Assembly: GCA_963815505.1 (NCBI GenBank)
Contig: CAWFGU010000015.1
Coordinates: forward strand, 62,001-126,000
Source: CAXBBB01 sp963815505
Lineage (GTDB): Bacteria; Bacteroidota; Rhodothermia; Rhodothermales; BA12
Reading direction: 5' to 3'
Length of the DNA: 64,000 nucleotides
The notes beneath the pieces are model-generated. The model ran no database searches. It saw only the letters and a list, made by a program, of their open reading frames with translations, and was not told the DNA's origin. Below are positions 23,184 through 32,136 of this stretch, piece after piece. Position 1 is the stretch's first letter. Every line of letters begins with the position of its first letter. Position numbers and translations under genes: made by a program.

Positions 23184-23936
23184 TCAGTTCATCATCGCAC
23201 GCATGGCAGCAGCATCCACGGGATCCATGAACGTGACCTTGCCGGTCGACACATCGTGCATCGCGCCGACAACGATCAGCTTGCCCTGCTCGACGAGTCC
23301 GGCCATGACCGGGCTACGCTCAATGATGTTCGTGACCGTCTGGTTGACGTTCTCGTGGGCGACGGCGCTGACGTACGCGCTGTTGGACGAGTTACGCGGT
23401 CCACTCACGTCGGTGACGGCGTACATGGCCGGAGCGATGTTGCTCAGCGTGTGCGTCAGGTTGCCCAGTTCGACGTGGTCGCAGGCGCCCTTGACGGCTC
23501 CACACTCGGTGTGACCGAGCACGACGATGACTTTGCTACCGGCGGCTGCCGTGGCGAACTCCATGCTGCCCAGGATGTCGGTGTTGACGAAGTTACCGGC
23601 GATGCGCGGCGCGAAGATGTCGCCGATGCCCTGATCGAAGACGAGCTCGGGCGGAACGCGGCTGTCGATACATCCGAGCACGACGGCGTGCGGGTACTGA
23701 CCTCCCCCGGTCATGGCGACCTGCTGGTTGAGATCGCGGCTCATCATGGTACCGCTGAGGAAGCGCTCGTTGCCGTCCATCAGCAGTTGGAGCGACTGCA
23801 TCGGCGTCATGGCCGCCTGCGATTCGGCAGTCTGAGTGGGTGCCATTTCGGCCATCTGCCCAGTCTGGGCGCATGCCGGAAGGACAAAAAGAACCGCCAG
23901 CATGACGAGCGGCGAGAAGCGAGAGAGTGTTTTCAT
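23184..23936 (-). CDS. Exported beta-class carbonic anhydrase (lipoprotein)
   Basis: Interconverts CO2 and bicarbonate with a zinc ion. The zinc ligands and the Asp-Arg dyad of the beta class are visible in GCIDSRVPPE (Cys, Asp, Arg) and GHTECGAV (His, Cys), in a 250-residue protein. The start at ATG 23936 gives a signal with a lipobox-like end (FVLPACAQ), so the enzyme should be exported and probably lipid-anchored. Most beta-carbonic anhydrases are cytosolic, so an envelope location is notable. A hairpin precedes it (23997-24028) and a terminator follows. It appears monocistronic. Confidence 0.93.
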   Translation of the reverse strand: MKTLSRFSPLVMLAVLFVLPACAQTGQMAEMAPTQTAESQAAMTPMQSLQLLMDGNERFLSGTMMSRDLNQQVAMTGGGQYPHAVVLGCIDSRVPPELVFDQGIGDIFAPRIAGNFVNTDILGSMEFATAAAGSKVIVVLGHTECGAVKGACDHVELGNLTHTLSNIAPAMYAVTDVSGPRNSSNSAYVSAVAHENVNQTVTNIIERSPVMAGLVEQGKLIVVGAMHDVSTGKVTFMDPVDAAAMRAMMN

Positions 23937-24524
23937 CAGGGGGATGAGTGTGAGGGTTGAGTTGAGAGCGTACCGCGCGGAGCGCATACGGGAGTCTCCC
24001 GCGAACTGAGACGCTTGGTCTCGCGGGAAGAGTAGATCGAAGAGCCGTTCGTCCTATTGAATCGCGCCCCGCCGAACGGTAGCGAGAGCGATGGGCGACT
24101 GATTGTCAGCCGGGGCAGCGTTCGAGCGGCGTCAGGATCCACAGCCACGCCCGCTGCGAGCACCAGCTCCACGAACGGGTCGATGCGGTCGGCACAGCGG
24201 CAGATCGTCGGTTCATCGTGGCAACAGGTAAGTAAATGCGTGAGTGCTGTTTACGCACTGAATGCAAGACGTTGTTTCCACAGATGTCCTTCCCCGCAGT
24301 GAATCCGGCTTCATAATGAGGGTCACACTCGACGAACTCGTAAAGCCGCTGAAAACCGACTGACGACTCCATTCGGGAACGCCATGCGGCCCGATTTGCG
24401 CGCCTCATCCGGCAGGCTGTCGTTCAGAGAGCACGAACGGTCAGTCTGCTTCGAAGGTGAGGTGGCGTTACTAAACCGTCAACACCAGCGGCTATACAGG
24501 CGAACGATCCGACGCCCCACGCCC
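23937..24524. other. Long intergenic region upstream of the carbonic anhydrase
   Basis: About 590 bases without a gene I can support. The part from about 24220 to 24350 is visibly richer in A and T than its surroundings. It contains the hairpin at 23997-24028 and a small stem AGTGC/GCACT near 24247-24263. No attachment-site-like repeat was recognised, despite the recombinase gene 110 bases beyond the right end. Confidence 0.5.
23997..24028 (-). promoter_or_regulatory. Bipartite hairpin upstream of the carbonic anhydrase
   Basis: TCCCGCG (23997-24003) pairs with CGCGGGA (24022-24028), and inside it AGAC (24009-24012) pairs with GTCT (24018-24021). It sits about 60 bases before the carbonic anhydrase start, probably in its leader or promoter. 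The function is unknown. Confidence 0.35.
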
Positions 24525-24620
24525 ATGCCCGCTCTCCTCGACACCGTACTCCTCTGGTCGCGCTTCGCCGCCGCCGCCGCCACAGCTCTTTTGGTCGGTC
24601 TCAGCGCCCTCGCCCTCTAG
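24525..24620 (+). CDS. Possible 31-residue single-helix membrane microprotein
   Basis: An ATG-initiated frame encodes 31 residues, almost all hydrophobic (WSRFAAAAATALLVGLSA). It would be a single transmembrane helix with a short polar N-terminus. It ends 15 bases from the convergent recombinase gene. There is no ribosome binding site, but most genes here also lack one. It could be chance in GC-rich DNA. Confidence 0.25.
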   Translation: MPALLDTVLLWSRFAAAAATALLVGLSALAL

Positions 24621-24634
24621 CATTTATTCCGCGT

Positions 24635-25614
24635 CTACTGGCCCGCCTTCTCGATTTGCGCGACTTCCTCGGGCGAGCGCGTCAGCAGGCCTTGCTTCTT
24701 GAAGTAAATCATTGTCGTATCGAGCGTGCCATGCCGCATGCGCAGTTTGACCTCTTCGAGGCTCAGCCCGTCGTTGAGCCAGAGCAGCGCCGCCGTGTGC
24801 GTCAGGCTATGCGGCTTGATGCCTTTGCGTTTCAGATCAGCAGCGTTGAGCACACCGTTGACCCGGCTCCGTAGCGTTCGTGTGTTCAGGCGCTGGCCCT
24901 CGCTCCGGCGACCGTGAGACGCGAATAGTGGAGCGTCTTCTTTGACGGGACCGCGTAGCGACTGGTACGACTGAATCGCACCGACAACGTGTGCGTCGAG
25001 CGGCACTTCTTGATCCTTGGTCGTCCGCCCTTTGCCCTGCACGCGCAGCAGGACACCCATCAGCGAGTGGTCCATATCCTCCATATCGGCGCGGACGATC
25101 TCGATCTCGCTCAGTCCAGCGTAGAGCATCAGATAGACCACGGCCCGGTCGCGCGCATCCAGAACCGTGTCGGTCGAGAGGACGGCCAAAAGCGTGTCCA
25201 CTTCGGATTGCGTCAGCACCGACCGGCTATGCGTAGCAGGGCGGCGGTTGCCCTTGACGGTTTTGGCCGGATTTTCGGCGAGCAGTCCGGCGTCGGTGAG
25301 GTACTGGCAGAAGCGGCGGATGGCCGTCAGGTAGGTCGACACCGACACCTGGTGGAGACCGCGCACTTCCATCAAGTGGCGCTTGTAGGCTTCGATGCCT
25401 TCGCTCGTCCAGCGGAAAGAGGCTTTGTGCAGGACGTAGAAGCGCTCGAACTCGTTGAGCGTCCGCCGATACGTGCCGACGGTCTCCTTGCTCTTGCCTT
25501 TGAGATAGTCGCGCGTGAACGTCTCCAGGTGCTGCTCCAGAGTCAGACAGACCGAGGCGGACTTTGCGGTTGTGTGCCTCGGGAGAAGCGGACGGATTGA
25601 GAGGTGCGGGACAT
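24635..25614 (-). pseudogene. Tyrosine recombinase (XerC/D-like), both catalytic Arg lost, frame broken
   Basis: An integrase-family protein with an N-terminal SAM-like core-binding domain (LTLEQHLETFTRDYLKGKS and TYLTAIRRFCQYLTD) and a catalytic domain. In the latter, Arg I is Ser (YAGLSEIEIVRAD, normally GLR) and Arg II is Thr (PHSLTHTAA, normally HxLRH). The following His and the nucleophile Tyr (TTMIYF) remain. The open frame proper begins at a TTG at 25375 and continues upstream without a start; an ATG at 25614 (MSRTSQSVRF) lies in another frame, so a break near 25548 is likely. With both arginines gone, strand transfer is not expected. It is either a dead mobile-element remnant or a DNA-binding derivative. 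Confidence 0.75.
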
Positions 25615-25689
25615 GGCGGAAGCGAGGAAGCCGGAGCGTCCCTCAGGATACTCCGGCTTTCGGATGTTTGACAATAACAGCCCTACGAG

Positions 25690-27510
25690 TTACACCTCGC
25701 CGTTCGGGTCGATCTCTTCGAGTAGCCGCGTGTACTTGCCCAGGTACGAGGCCGCCATCGCGCCGTCGACGATGCGGTGATCGTAGCTGAGCGAGACGAA
25801 CATCATCTGACGGATCGCCATGATGTCGCCCAATACCGGGTCTTCGACGACGACGACGCGCTTCTTGATCGCACCCGGCGACAGGATCGCAACCTGGGGC
25901 TGGTTGATGATCGGCGTGCCCATCAGGCTGCCCAGGCTACCGACGTTGGTGACCGTGAACGTGCCGCCCGAGAGCTCGTCGGGTTGCAGTTTCTTGTCCC
26001 GCGCGCGCGAGGCCAGATCGGCGGCGGCTTTGGCGAGCCCGACCAGGTTCAAGCCTCCGGCATTGCGGATGACCGGGGCGACGAGTCCGGTCGTGCCCAG
26101 CGCTACGGCCATGCCGACGTGGAAGTCTTTGCGCACCAGGATCCGGTTGCCCTCGACCGACGCGTTGAGCATCGGGTGGTCGCGCATCGCGTCGACGGCG
26201 GCTTTGATGAAGTAGGGCGTGTACGTCAGCTTGACGCCCTCGCGCTCCATCACGCGCTTCTTGTTCTTCTCGCGCTGGCGGACCAGGTTGGTCACGTCGA
26301 TCTCGGCAAAGCTCGTCACGTGCGCGCTCGTCGCCTTGCTGCGGACCATGTGGTCGGCGATGATTCTACGCATGCGGTCCATCTCGATCACCTCGACTCG
26401 GTCGCCGTAGCTGGACGGGTCGGGAGCGGGAGCCGATGGGGCCGGACGCGACGGCGGCTGAGGCGCGCGCGACGGAGCCGGCGTCGGAGCACTGCGCTGC
26501 TCGGGCTGACGCGGTGCACGTGCCTCGCGTTTCGAGGTACGCCATCAGGTCGTCCTTGCCGACGCGTCCTTCGCGTCCGCTTCCTGGAACGCGGCTGAGC
26601 TCTTCCATCGACAGCCCTTCTTTCTCGGCAATCGAGCGGACGAGCGGCGAGAAGAAGCGTCCGTCGTCCGACGTGCGCGTGATCGGGCTACTTGCCTTCG
26701 GTGTCGCCGGTCTGGCCCGAGATCGGCGCGTAGGCCGGAGCCGACGGGGCGTCGGCGGGTGCTTTGGGCGGATCGGCCTGAGCGGGAGCGGTGGACGGGG
26801 CCGGAGAATCGGCGGCAGGCTGCACGAGTCGACGCGCCTTCGCCGACGCCGATGCGGGCGATGACCGAGCCGACTTCGACGGTGTCGCCTTCCTGGACGA
26901 GGATTTCGACGAGCGTGCCCGCTGCCGGGCTGGGCACCTCGGTGTCGACCTTGTCGGTGCCGATCTCCAAGAGCGTCTCGTCCAGCTCGATCGCGTCGCC
27001 GGGCTGCTTGTGCCACACGATTACCGTTCCTTCGGTTATGCTCTCGCCCATCTTGGGCATGACCACGTCCTGGACTTCGCCAGTCGCGGCGCTGTCGGCC
27101 GGAGCGTCGTGAATGGCCGTTCCGCTCATCGCCTGGGCGAGGTTTTCGGCCTCGACGTCGCCGTGGGCGTGCTCGGGTTCAGGCGCTTGCACCTCAACTT
27201 CAGGCTCAGACTCCTGGGCGCCAGGCTGGACTTCAGACGATCCGCCACCACTCAGGTCGACGGCGTCGGCGTCGGTTTCGATGACGGCAATCGCCGTGTC
27301 GACTTCGACGGTGTCGCCTTCCTGGACGAGGATTTCGACGAGCGTGCCCGCTGCCGGGCTGGGCACCTCGGTGTCGACCTTGTCGGTGCCGATCTCCAAG
27401 AGCGTCTCGTCGAGCTCGATCGCGTCGCCGGGCTGCTTGTGCCACACGATTACCGTTCCTTCGGTTATGCTCTCGCCCATCTTGGGCATCGTGACCTGGA
27501 CCTGTGCCAT
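25690..27510 (-). CDS. 2-oxoacid dehydrogenase E2, dihydrolipoamide acyltransferase (three frame breaks)
   Basis: The acyltransferase core of a pyruvate, 2-oxoglutarate or branched-chain dehydrogenase complex. From ATG 27510 there are two lipoyl domains (lipoyl Lys in GTDKVDTEVP), a Pro/Ala linker, an E3-binding domain (FFSPLVRSIAEKEGLS to GRVGKDDLMAYLE), a second Pro-rich linker and the catalytic domain with SYDHRIVDGA. The order is only continuous if one base is skipped at about 26832, 26690 and 26527, giving about 605 residues. The zero frame meets TAG at the middle site. The MGESITEGTV type of lipoyl domain favours a 2-oxoglutarate or branched-chain complex, but E1 and E3 are not in the window. 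LipB (9627-10490) would lipoylate it. Confidence 0.9.
26871..27060 (-). repeat. Lipoyl-domain DNA repeat, copy B
   Basis: These 190 bases match 27300-27489 at every position but one (26983 versus 27412), at an offset of 429 bases, a multiple of three. It encodes the second lipoyl domain of the E2 gene. Confidence 0.95.
27300..27489 (-). repeat. Lipoyl-domain DNA repeat, copy A
   Basis: The partner of the repeat at 26871-27060, encoding the first lipoyl domain. The flanking linkers differ fully, so the identity stops at the domain borders. Confidence 0.95.
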
Positions 27511-27630
27511 CGTGTTCTGTCGGGGTGTTCGAAAAGGGAATCCGGAAGATAGCCGCAAGGGCAAAGCGCTTTCGGGTCGGGGATGTCTGTTTGCTGTTCG
27601 GACGAACGCGCAAGCCTACGGGCGGTGCCA

Positions 27631-28083
27631 CTAAGGCGAGCGGGGACGCGTCTCGCGCCGCGCCAGCAGACTATCGACGCGGACTTCCAGCCGTTCAAAT
27701 CCGACGTAGGAGAAGTTCAGCGTCTGACTCGCGACTAGGCTGTCAAGCGTGAACACTCCGTTCTCATCGGTTCTGGTACCACGCCCTTCGCCTCGGACCT
27801 GCACATTGACCGCTGGCAGCTCGTCGCGCCAACTCGCAGAAATGACGCGCCCGCTGATTGCAAGCACCCCATCCGTTCGCGCCTCGACTTGCGTGACAGC
27901 TACGACCATGCGCTCGGAGTCAAAATCTGCACCGCCATCACACCACAGAGCATGGCCCGGCGCCCCAGCGCACGCCGCCGCGAGCACGCATAGCACCGCT
28001 ATCAGAGCCGGCTTGACGCCCAGCCGGAAGCTGCTCCAGGCTAGGCGTGCCATCTCACGCCTGATAGTCGGTGCCCGCCGCAT
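27631..28083 (-). CDS. Lipoprotein with carboxypeptidase-regulatory-like domain
   Basis: A 150-residue protein with a signal and lipobox (VLAAACAG). The mature part has the transthyretin-like fold of carboxypeptidase-regulatory domains: ISGRVISASWRDELPAVNVQV, then GTRTDENGVFTLDSL, then LNFSYVGFERLEV. In Bacteroidota such domains often sit on envelope proteins. It is probably outer-membrane or periplasmic and structural; no enzyme activity is suggested. An inner ATG at 28053 is a possible start. It begins two bases after the stop of the nucleotidyltransferase gene, so the two are co-transcribed. Confidence 0.7.
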   Translation of the reverse strand: MRRAPTIRREMARLAWSSFRLGVKPALIAVLCVLAAACAGAPGHALWCDGGADFDSERMVVAVTQVEARTDGVLAISGRVISASWRDELPAVNVQVRGEGRGTRTDENGVFTLDSLVASQTLNFSYVGFERLEVRVDSLLARRETRPRSP

Positions 28084-28085
28084 CG

Positions 28086-29092
28086 CTAGTCGCGCGCGCC
28101 CAATTGGGAGTGATCGCCGACGTTGATCGGGCCGGTCATCCCCCGCACGGTTGCGTACTGGCCGACCAGCGACTCGTCCAAAACGCTGCCCTCGACGCGC
28201 CCATTCGCGAACACGATGCTCTGCTTGAGAACCGAGCCTTCGACGATGGCGCCGCCTTCGATCGACACGTTGGGTCCGACGACCGAGCCGCGCACCTGGG
28301 CCTCGGGGCCGATGTAGACCGGTTCGATCAGGATGCTGTCCTCGACGACTCCGGCGTGGGCTTCTCGCCGCTCTCCATCTCGAGAATGACCTTGGTCGTG
28401 TCGAGCAGGGCCGGAATGGTGCCGCAGTCCAGCCAGTCGGTCACGCCTGCCGTCTTGAAGAGCGCGCCGTCTTTGAGCATCTTGTCGAGTGCGTCCGTTA
28501 GCTGAAACTCGCCCGTGTTGCCCCGCTCGTCGCCCTCGACGAGCTCGACGATCTTGCTGCCGAACTCGGCCAAATCGCGCATATAGTAGATGCCGATGAG
28601 CGCTTCGTTGGAGATCAGCTCTTTGGGCTTCTCGACGAACGCCGTGACGCGCTCGCCCTCGCGCACCGCTACTCCGAAGCGGCTGGGGTCATCGACATGT
28701 TTAACCCACACGATGGCGTCGGCGTCGAGGTCGAGGTTGCCGTCCATGTAGAACAGCGTGTCGGCGAACACGACGACGCCTTCGCCCGACAGGTGATCTT
28801 TGGCCGAGTAGACGGCGTGAGCCGTCCCTTCCGCTGTCTCTTGAATCGCGAAATCTGCCGCGATGCCGAACTGCGTGCAGATAGCCGTCAGATCGTCGTA
28901 GACCGCTTGGGGAAAGTCGGGCCCCAGAATGAAGACGGCTTCGGTGAGCGGACGCGGCAGCACGTCCATAAAGGTCTGCACGATGCGCTCGACCATGCTC
29001 TTGCCTCGTACGTTGAGGAGCGGCTTGGGCGTGACGTGCGAGTGCGGGCGGACGCGGGTGCCGCGGCCTGCCATGGGAATGATGAGCTTCAT
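28086..29092 (-). CDS. Sugar-phosphate nucleotidyltransferase with left-handed beta-helix tail (frame break)
   Basis: Activates a sugar phosphate to an NDP-sugar for polysaccharide or glycan synthesis. From ATG 29092 the catalytic domain shows IIPMAGRGTRVRPH, then TPKPLLNVRGK, ETAEGTAHAV, FADTLFYMDGN, FVEKPKE and GEFQLTDALD. The C-terminus is a hexapeptide-repeat domain (VRGSVVGPNVSIEGGAIVEG). These two parts are in different frames. The join is near 28357-28360, where one base is missing or two are extra, giving about 335 residues. The family resembles archaeal-type and bacterial glucose-1-phosphate nucleotidylyltransferases; nucleotide and sugar cannot be told. Two bases separate it from the lipoprotein gene downstream. 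Confidence 0.85.
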
Positions 29093-29433
29093 TGAGAAGA
29101 AGGTGAGGGATGAGAGGTCGATCGACCGAAAGGCGGATGATAAGAAGTCTGAGAGATCGGCCACTGAGCATGTCCGGCAGGCCAACACGTCAAGATAGCC
29201 GGGGAGGCATTTCCGTTGTGTAAAGCGGACGAAAGGGTGTCCAGCGCAGAGGGCGTTACGCTCGCTCGGGAAGGTGTAAAGGTTTCGTTGGCGGCACATC
29301 CGTGCGAAACGGAGGGGCTGTGAGAGGAATGGAAGTGTCCAGAAGCCAAACGGCACGTCAGTTGCCTTTTCGCTTGCCAACTCTCCATCGGGAGAGCTGC
29401 ACCACTCAATCTCCCACACATTACTCGTCTACC
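29093..29433. other. Divergent intergenic region before the OmpA-family gene
   Basis: A 341-base stretch between divergent genes. A hairpin CTCTCC-ATCG-GGAGAG lies at 29381-29396, about 40 bases before the OmpA-family start and possibly in its leader. Nothing else is recognisable. Confidence 0.5.
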
Positions 29434-30141
29434 ATGACACAAACTCTACGCACTTCGCTCGCCTTGTGCGCGCTCCTCATCTTCTCGGCGTTCGGCGCAG
29501 GCTGCTCCAGCATGAACCGCACCAGCAAAGGCGCGGTCATCGGGGCCGGCGCCGGCGGCGCCGTCGGCGGTGTGATCGGCCGGACGCAGGGCAACACGGC
29601 ACAGGGTGCCATCATCGGAGCCGCTGTCGGTGGCGTCGCAGGCGCCATCATCGGACGCCAGATGGACAAGCAGGCAGAAGAATTGGAGGGCGAACTCGCC
29701 AACGCAGAAGTGACGCCCATCGAAAACCCGGAAACGGGTGAGACGGCGGGCATCCAGGTCACGTTTGACAATGCGATCCTGTTCGACTTCGCCAAGTCGA
29801 CGCTCAAAGCCCAAGCCCGCACCGACCTCGGCGGACTCGCCTCCAGCTTGCAGCGTTACGACAACACCGATGTCGTCGTCTACGGCCACACTGACAATAT
29901 CGGAACGGACGCCACCAACATGCGCCTCAGCGAAGAGCGCGCCGAGGCCGCGGCACAGTTCCTGATGAGCCAGGGCATCCCGCGCTACCGCATCACGACG
30001 GTCGGCAAGGGCGAGACCGAGCCGGTCGCGAGCAACGATAGCGATACGGGCCGCGCGCAGAACCGTAGGGTCGAGATCGCCATCTTCGCCAACGAGGCGT
30101 TCCAGCAGGAAGCCAACCAGCAGTCCGGACAGGGCCGCTAA
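29434..30141 (+). CDS. OmpA-family lipoprotein with glycine-zipper domain
   Basis: An outer-membrane lipoprotein that anchors to peptidoglycan. ATG at 29434 gives a lipoprotein signal (FGAGCSS). A glycine zipper follows at residues about 30-70 (GAVIGAGAGGAVGGVIGR and AIIGAAVGGVAGAIIGR), then an OmpA domain at 105-220 with FDNAILFDFAKSTLKA, the peptidoglycan-binding GHTDNIG to RLSEERAEAAAQFL, and GRAQNRRVEIAIF. At 235 residues it resembles the YiaD family. A good terminator follows at 30161. Confidence 0.92.
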   Translation: MTQTLRTSLALCALLIFSAFGAGCSSMNRTSKGAVIGAGAGGAVGGVIGRTQGNTAQGAIIGAAVGGVAGAIIGRQMDKQAEELEGELANAEVTPIENPETGETAGIQVTFDNAILFDFAKSTLKAQARTDLGGLASSLQRYDNTDVVVYGHTDNIGTDATNMRLSEERAEAAAQFLMSQGIPRYRITTVGKGETEPVASNDSDTGRAQNRRVEIAIFANEAFQQEANQQSGQGR

Positions 30142-30160
30142 TCCTAGCCCAAGTCCAGTC

Positions 30161-30200
30161 GAGCCGCTCCATGCCTATGCGTGGGGCGGCTCGTTTCGTT
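30161..30200 (+). terminator. Intrinsic terminator of the OmpA-family gene
   Basis: GAGCCGCTCC (30161-30170) pairs with GGGGCGGCTC (30183-30192), ten base pairs with one G-U, followed by a T-rich stretch (TTTCGTTTC). Confidence 0.75.
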
Positions 30201-30236
30201 TCTTCTCCTCTCTCCTCTCTACCCAACCCAACCGAT

Positions 30237-30980
30237 ATGCCCGACAAGAAAACGCTCGAACCCCAAGACTACGTCGAGCAGATCAACCGCCAGATGACCG
30301 ACGAAGAGCGCGAGGCGTGGCAGACCAAAAGCGTCAAAGACCTGTGGCGCATCTTCCGCATCCAGTCCGAGTTCGTCGAGGGGTTCGAGACGATGAGCGA
30401 GATCGGGCCGTCGGTTTCGATCTTCGGCTCGGCGCGCACACAGCCCGACAACCCGTACTACCAGCTAGGCGTCGACGTGGCCGAAGAACTGGTGCGCAGA
30501 GGCTACGGCGTCATCACCGGAGGCGGGCCGGGCATCATGGAGGCGGGCAACAAGGGCGCGCGCAACATGGACGGCGCGTCGATCGGACTCAACATCGAGC
30601 TTCCGCACGAGCAGGGCCACAATCCCTACATCGACTCGGACAAGCTGATCAACTTCCACTTCTTTTTCGTTCGCAAGACGATCTTTCGTCAAGTACAGCC
30701 AGGGCTTCATCGTGCTGCCGGGCGGCTTTGGCACGCTCGACGAGTTGTTCGAGAGCCTGACGCTGATCCAGACGCGCAAGATCACCAAGTTTCCCGTCGT
30801 TCTGATGGGCGCCAAATACTGGACCGGACTCGGTCGACTGGCTGCGCGACACGATGCTGGCCGAGGGTAACATCGGCGCCGAACGACATGCACCTGTTCC
30901 AGATCACCGACGACCCCAAAGAGGCCGTCGACATCGTGGACGAGTTTTACAAGGAGCACAGCTTGTCGCCCAACTTCTAG
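30237..30980 (+). CDS. TIGR00730/LOG-family protein (three frame breaks)
   Basis: A Rossmann-like nucleotide-binding protein of the LOG (lysine decarboxylase-like) family. Some members are cytokinin-activating phosphoribohydrolases and most bacterial ones hydrolyse nucleoside 5'-monophosphates. Starting at ATG 30237, the first part has SIFGSARTQPDNPYY and the signature ITGGGPGIMEAGNKGA. The second signature PGGFGTLDELFE lies in the next frame. Skipping one base at about 30684, 30832 and 30878 gives an unbroken protein of 246 residues, the normal size, ending in EHSLSPNF. No signal peptide, so cytosolic. The first break is in a TTT run and the others are not in homopolymers of note. The gene is well conserved, so errors are likely. 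Confidence 0.85.
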   Translation: MPDKKTLEPQDYVEQINRQMTDEEREAWQTKSVKDLWRIFRIQSEFVEGFETMSEIGPSVSIFGSARTQPDNPYYQLGVDVAEELVRRGYGVITGGGPGIMEAGNKGARNMDGASIGLNIELPHEQGHNPYIDSDKLINFHFFFVRKTIFRQVQPGLHRAAGRLWHARRVVREPDADPDAQDHQVSRRSDGRQILDRTRSTGCATRCWPRVTSAPNDMHLFQITDDPKEAVDIVDEFYKEHSLSPNF

Positions 30981-31175
30981 GCACGAGAGTGCCGACGGCT
31001 CGCCGCGTGTGTCCTACCGCATGCACACCGCTGTGTGCTGTTCGCCACGTTTTGCGAGCCGTCGAATGCAAGAATCGCCATTTTGCACGTTCTGACGCGG
31101 GAACGCGCGCGCGGCACGGTCCGTGCATTCTATGCCTCACAGATCATCCATCTCTCACACACCCCACCTCCACAC

Positions 31176-32000
31176 ATGAACCGAGTATTGACCCTGCTTC
31201 TGCTGGCGTTCGCTGTCGCCCTCCCGCAGGTCGCGAGCGCGCAAGCCTACAAGGAAGCCTACAACGCCGCCAACGAAGCCGCAGCAGCCAAAGACTACAT
31301 GGCCGCTTACGAGCAGTACCAGGTAGCACTTGACGGTGCCGTCGAAGCCGAAGACGAAGAAGTCGAAGGCCGCTCGCGCTACGTTCTCGCCCAGTTCGAC
31401 TACGCTCTGTCGGTCCGCAAACTCAAAGCCGACAAGAATGAAGAAGCTCTCGCAGGCTTCGAAACCGGGATCGACCACGATCCCGACCTTTGCGATGAAC
31501 TACGTCGGCAAGGCCGAAGCGCTCAAAGCAATGGACCGCGACTCCGACGCCACTCGCCGCATACGGCAAGGCGATCGAAGTTGCCGACGCCGGTGACAAG
31601 GCGCGCGGAACGGCCATCAAGAACATGCTGGCGCTGATCGGCTCGACGGGCGACCTGCTCGGCGGTGCCAATCCCAGCCGCACCAAGGCCGGAGCCGCGC
31701 TCGAGCAGCTCAACGGACTGGCCGAGACACTGGGTGATCAGCCCGAGTATCACCTCTACGTGGCCCGCGCGCACAACGTACTCGGCGACTACTCGGCTGC
31801 CCGCGACGCCGCCGACGCCGGTCTGGCGCTCGACCCCAACGACCGCAACGACGCCGCCGCGCTGCACTTCGTCAAGGGCGACAGCTACCGGATGCAGGAG
31901 AACTACGATGCCGCCAGCGTCTGCGTATCAGTCGGCCGCCTATGGTAACTACCGTGACCAGGCGAACTACTACATCGAAACGATGGGTAAGGAGCAGTAA
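31176..32000 (+). CDS. Exported TPR-repeat protein (three frame breaks)
   Basis: A periplasmic or outer-membrane-facing tetratricopeptide protein. ATG 31176 gives a signal peptide (VALPQVASAQ). The mature protein is Ala/Tyr-rich helices in TPR pairs: AYNAANEAAAAKDYMAAYEQYQ, DPTFAMNYVGKAEAL, AAYGKAIEVADAGDKARG, YHLYVARAHNVLGDY, and YQSAAYGNYRDQANYYIE. These repeats run through three frames. Skipping one base at about 31485, 31552 and 31919 gives 273 residues. No partner can be named. The gene stands alone with a terminator at 32019. Confidence 0.78.
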
Positions 32001-32018
32001 ACCGCCCTCGCCGACTCA

Positions 32019-32051
32019 ACGCCCTCGCTCGGATTAACCGGGCGGGGGCGT
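32019..32051 (+). terminator. Intrinsic terminator of the TPR gene
   Basis: ACGCCCTCGCTCGG (32019-32032) and CCGGGCGGGGGCGT (32038-32051) make a 14-bp stem with two G-U pairs and the loop ATTAA, followed by a short T-rich tail. Confidence 0.75.
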
Positions 32052-32136
32052 GTTGCGTTTGTGCTCGGAGGATAGCCCGATTGTAATCAAGAGGAGCCGG
32101 ATCGAGAGCCAGCCCTTCCCCATGCTACCCAGACAG

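Noticed and set aside
24057..24302. Small plus-strand open frame (81 codons) in the carbonic anhydrase/recombinase gap
   Set aside because: No domain, no hydrophobic or signal segment, and it crosses a region of different base composition; probably chance.
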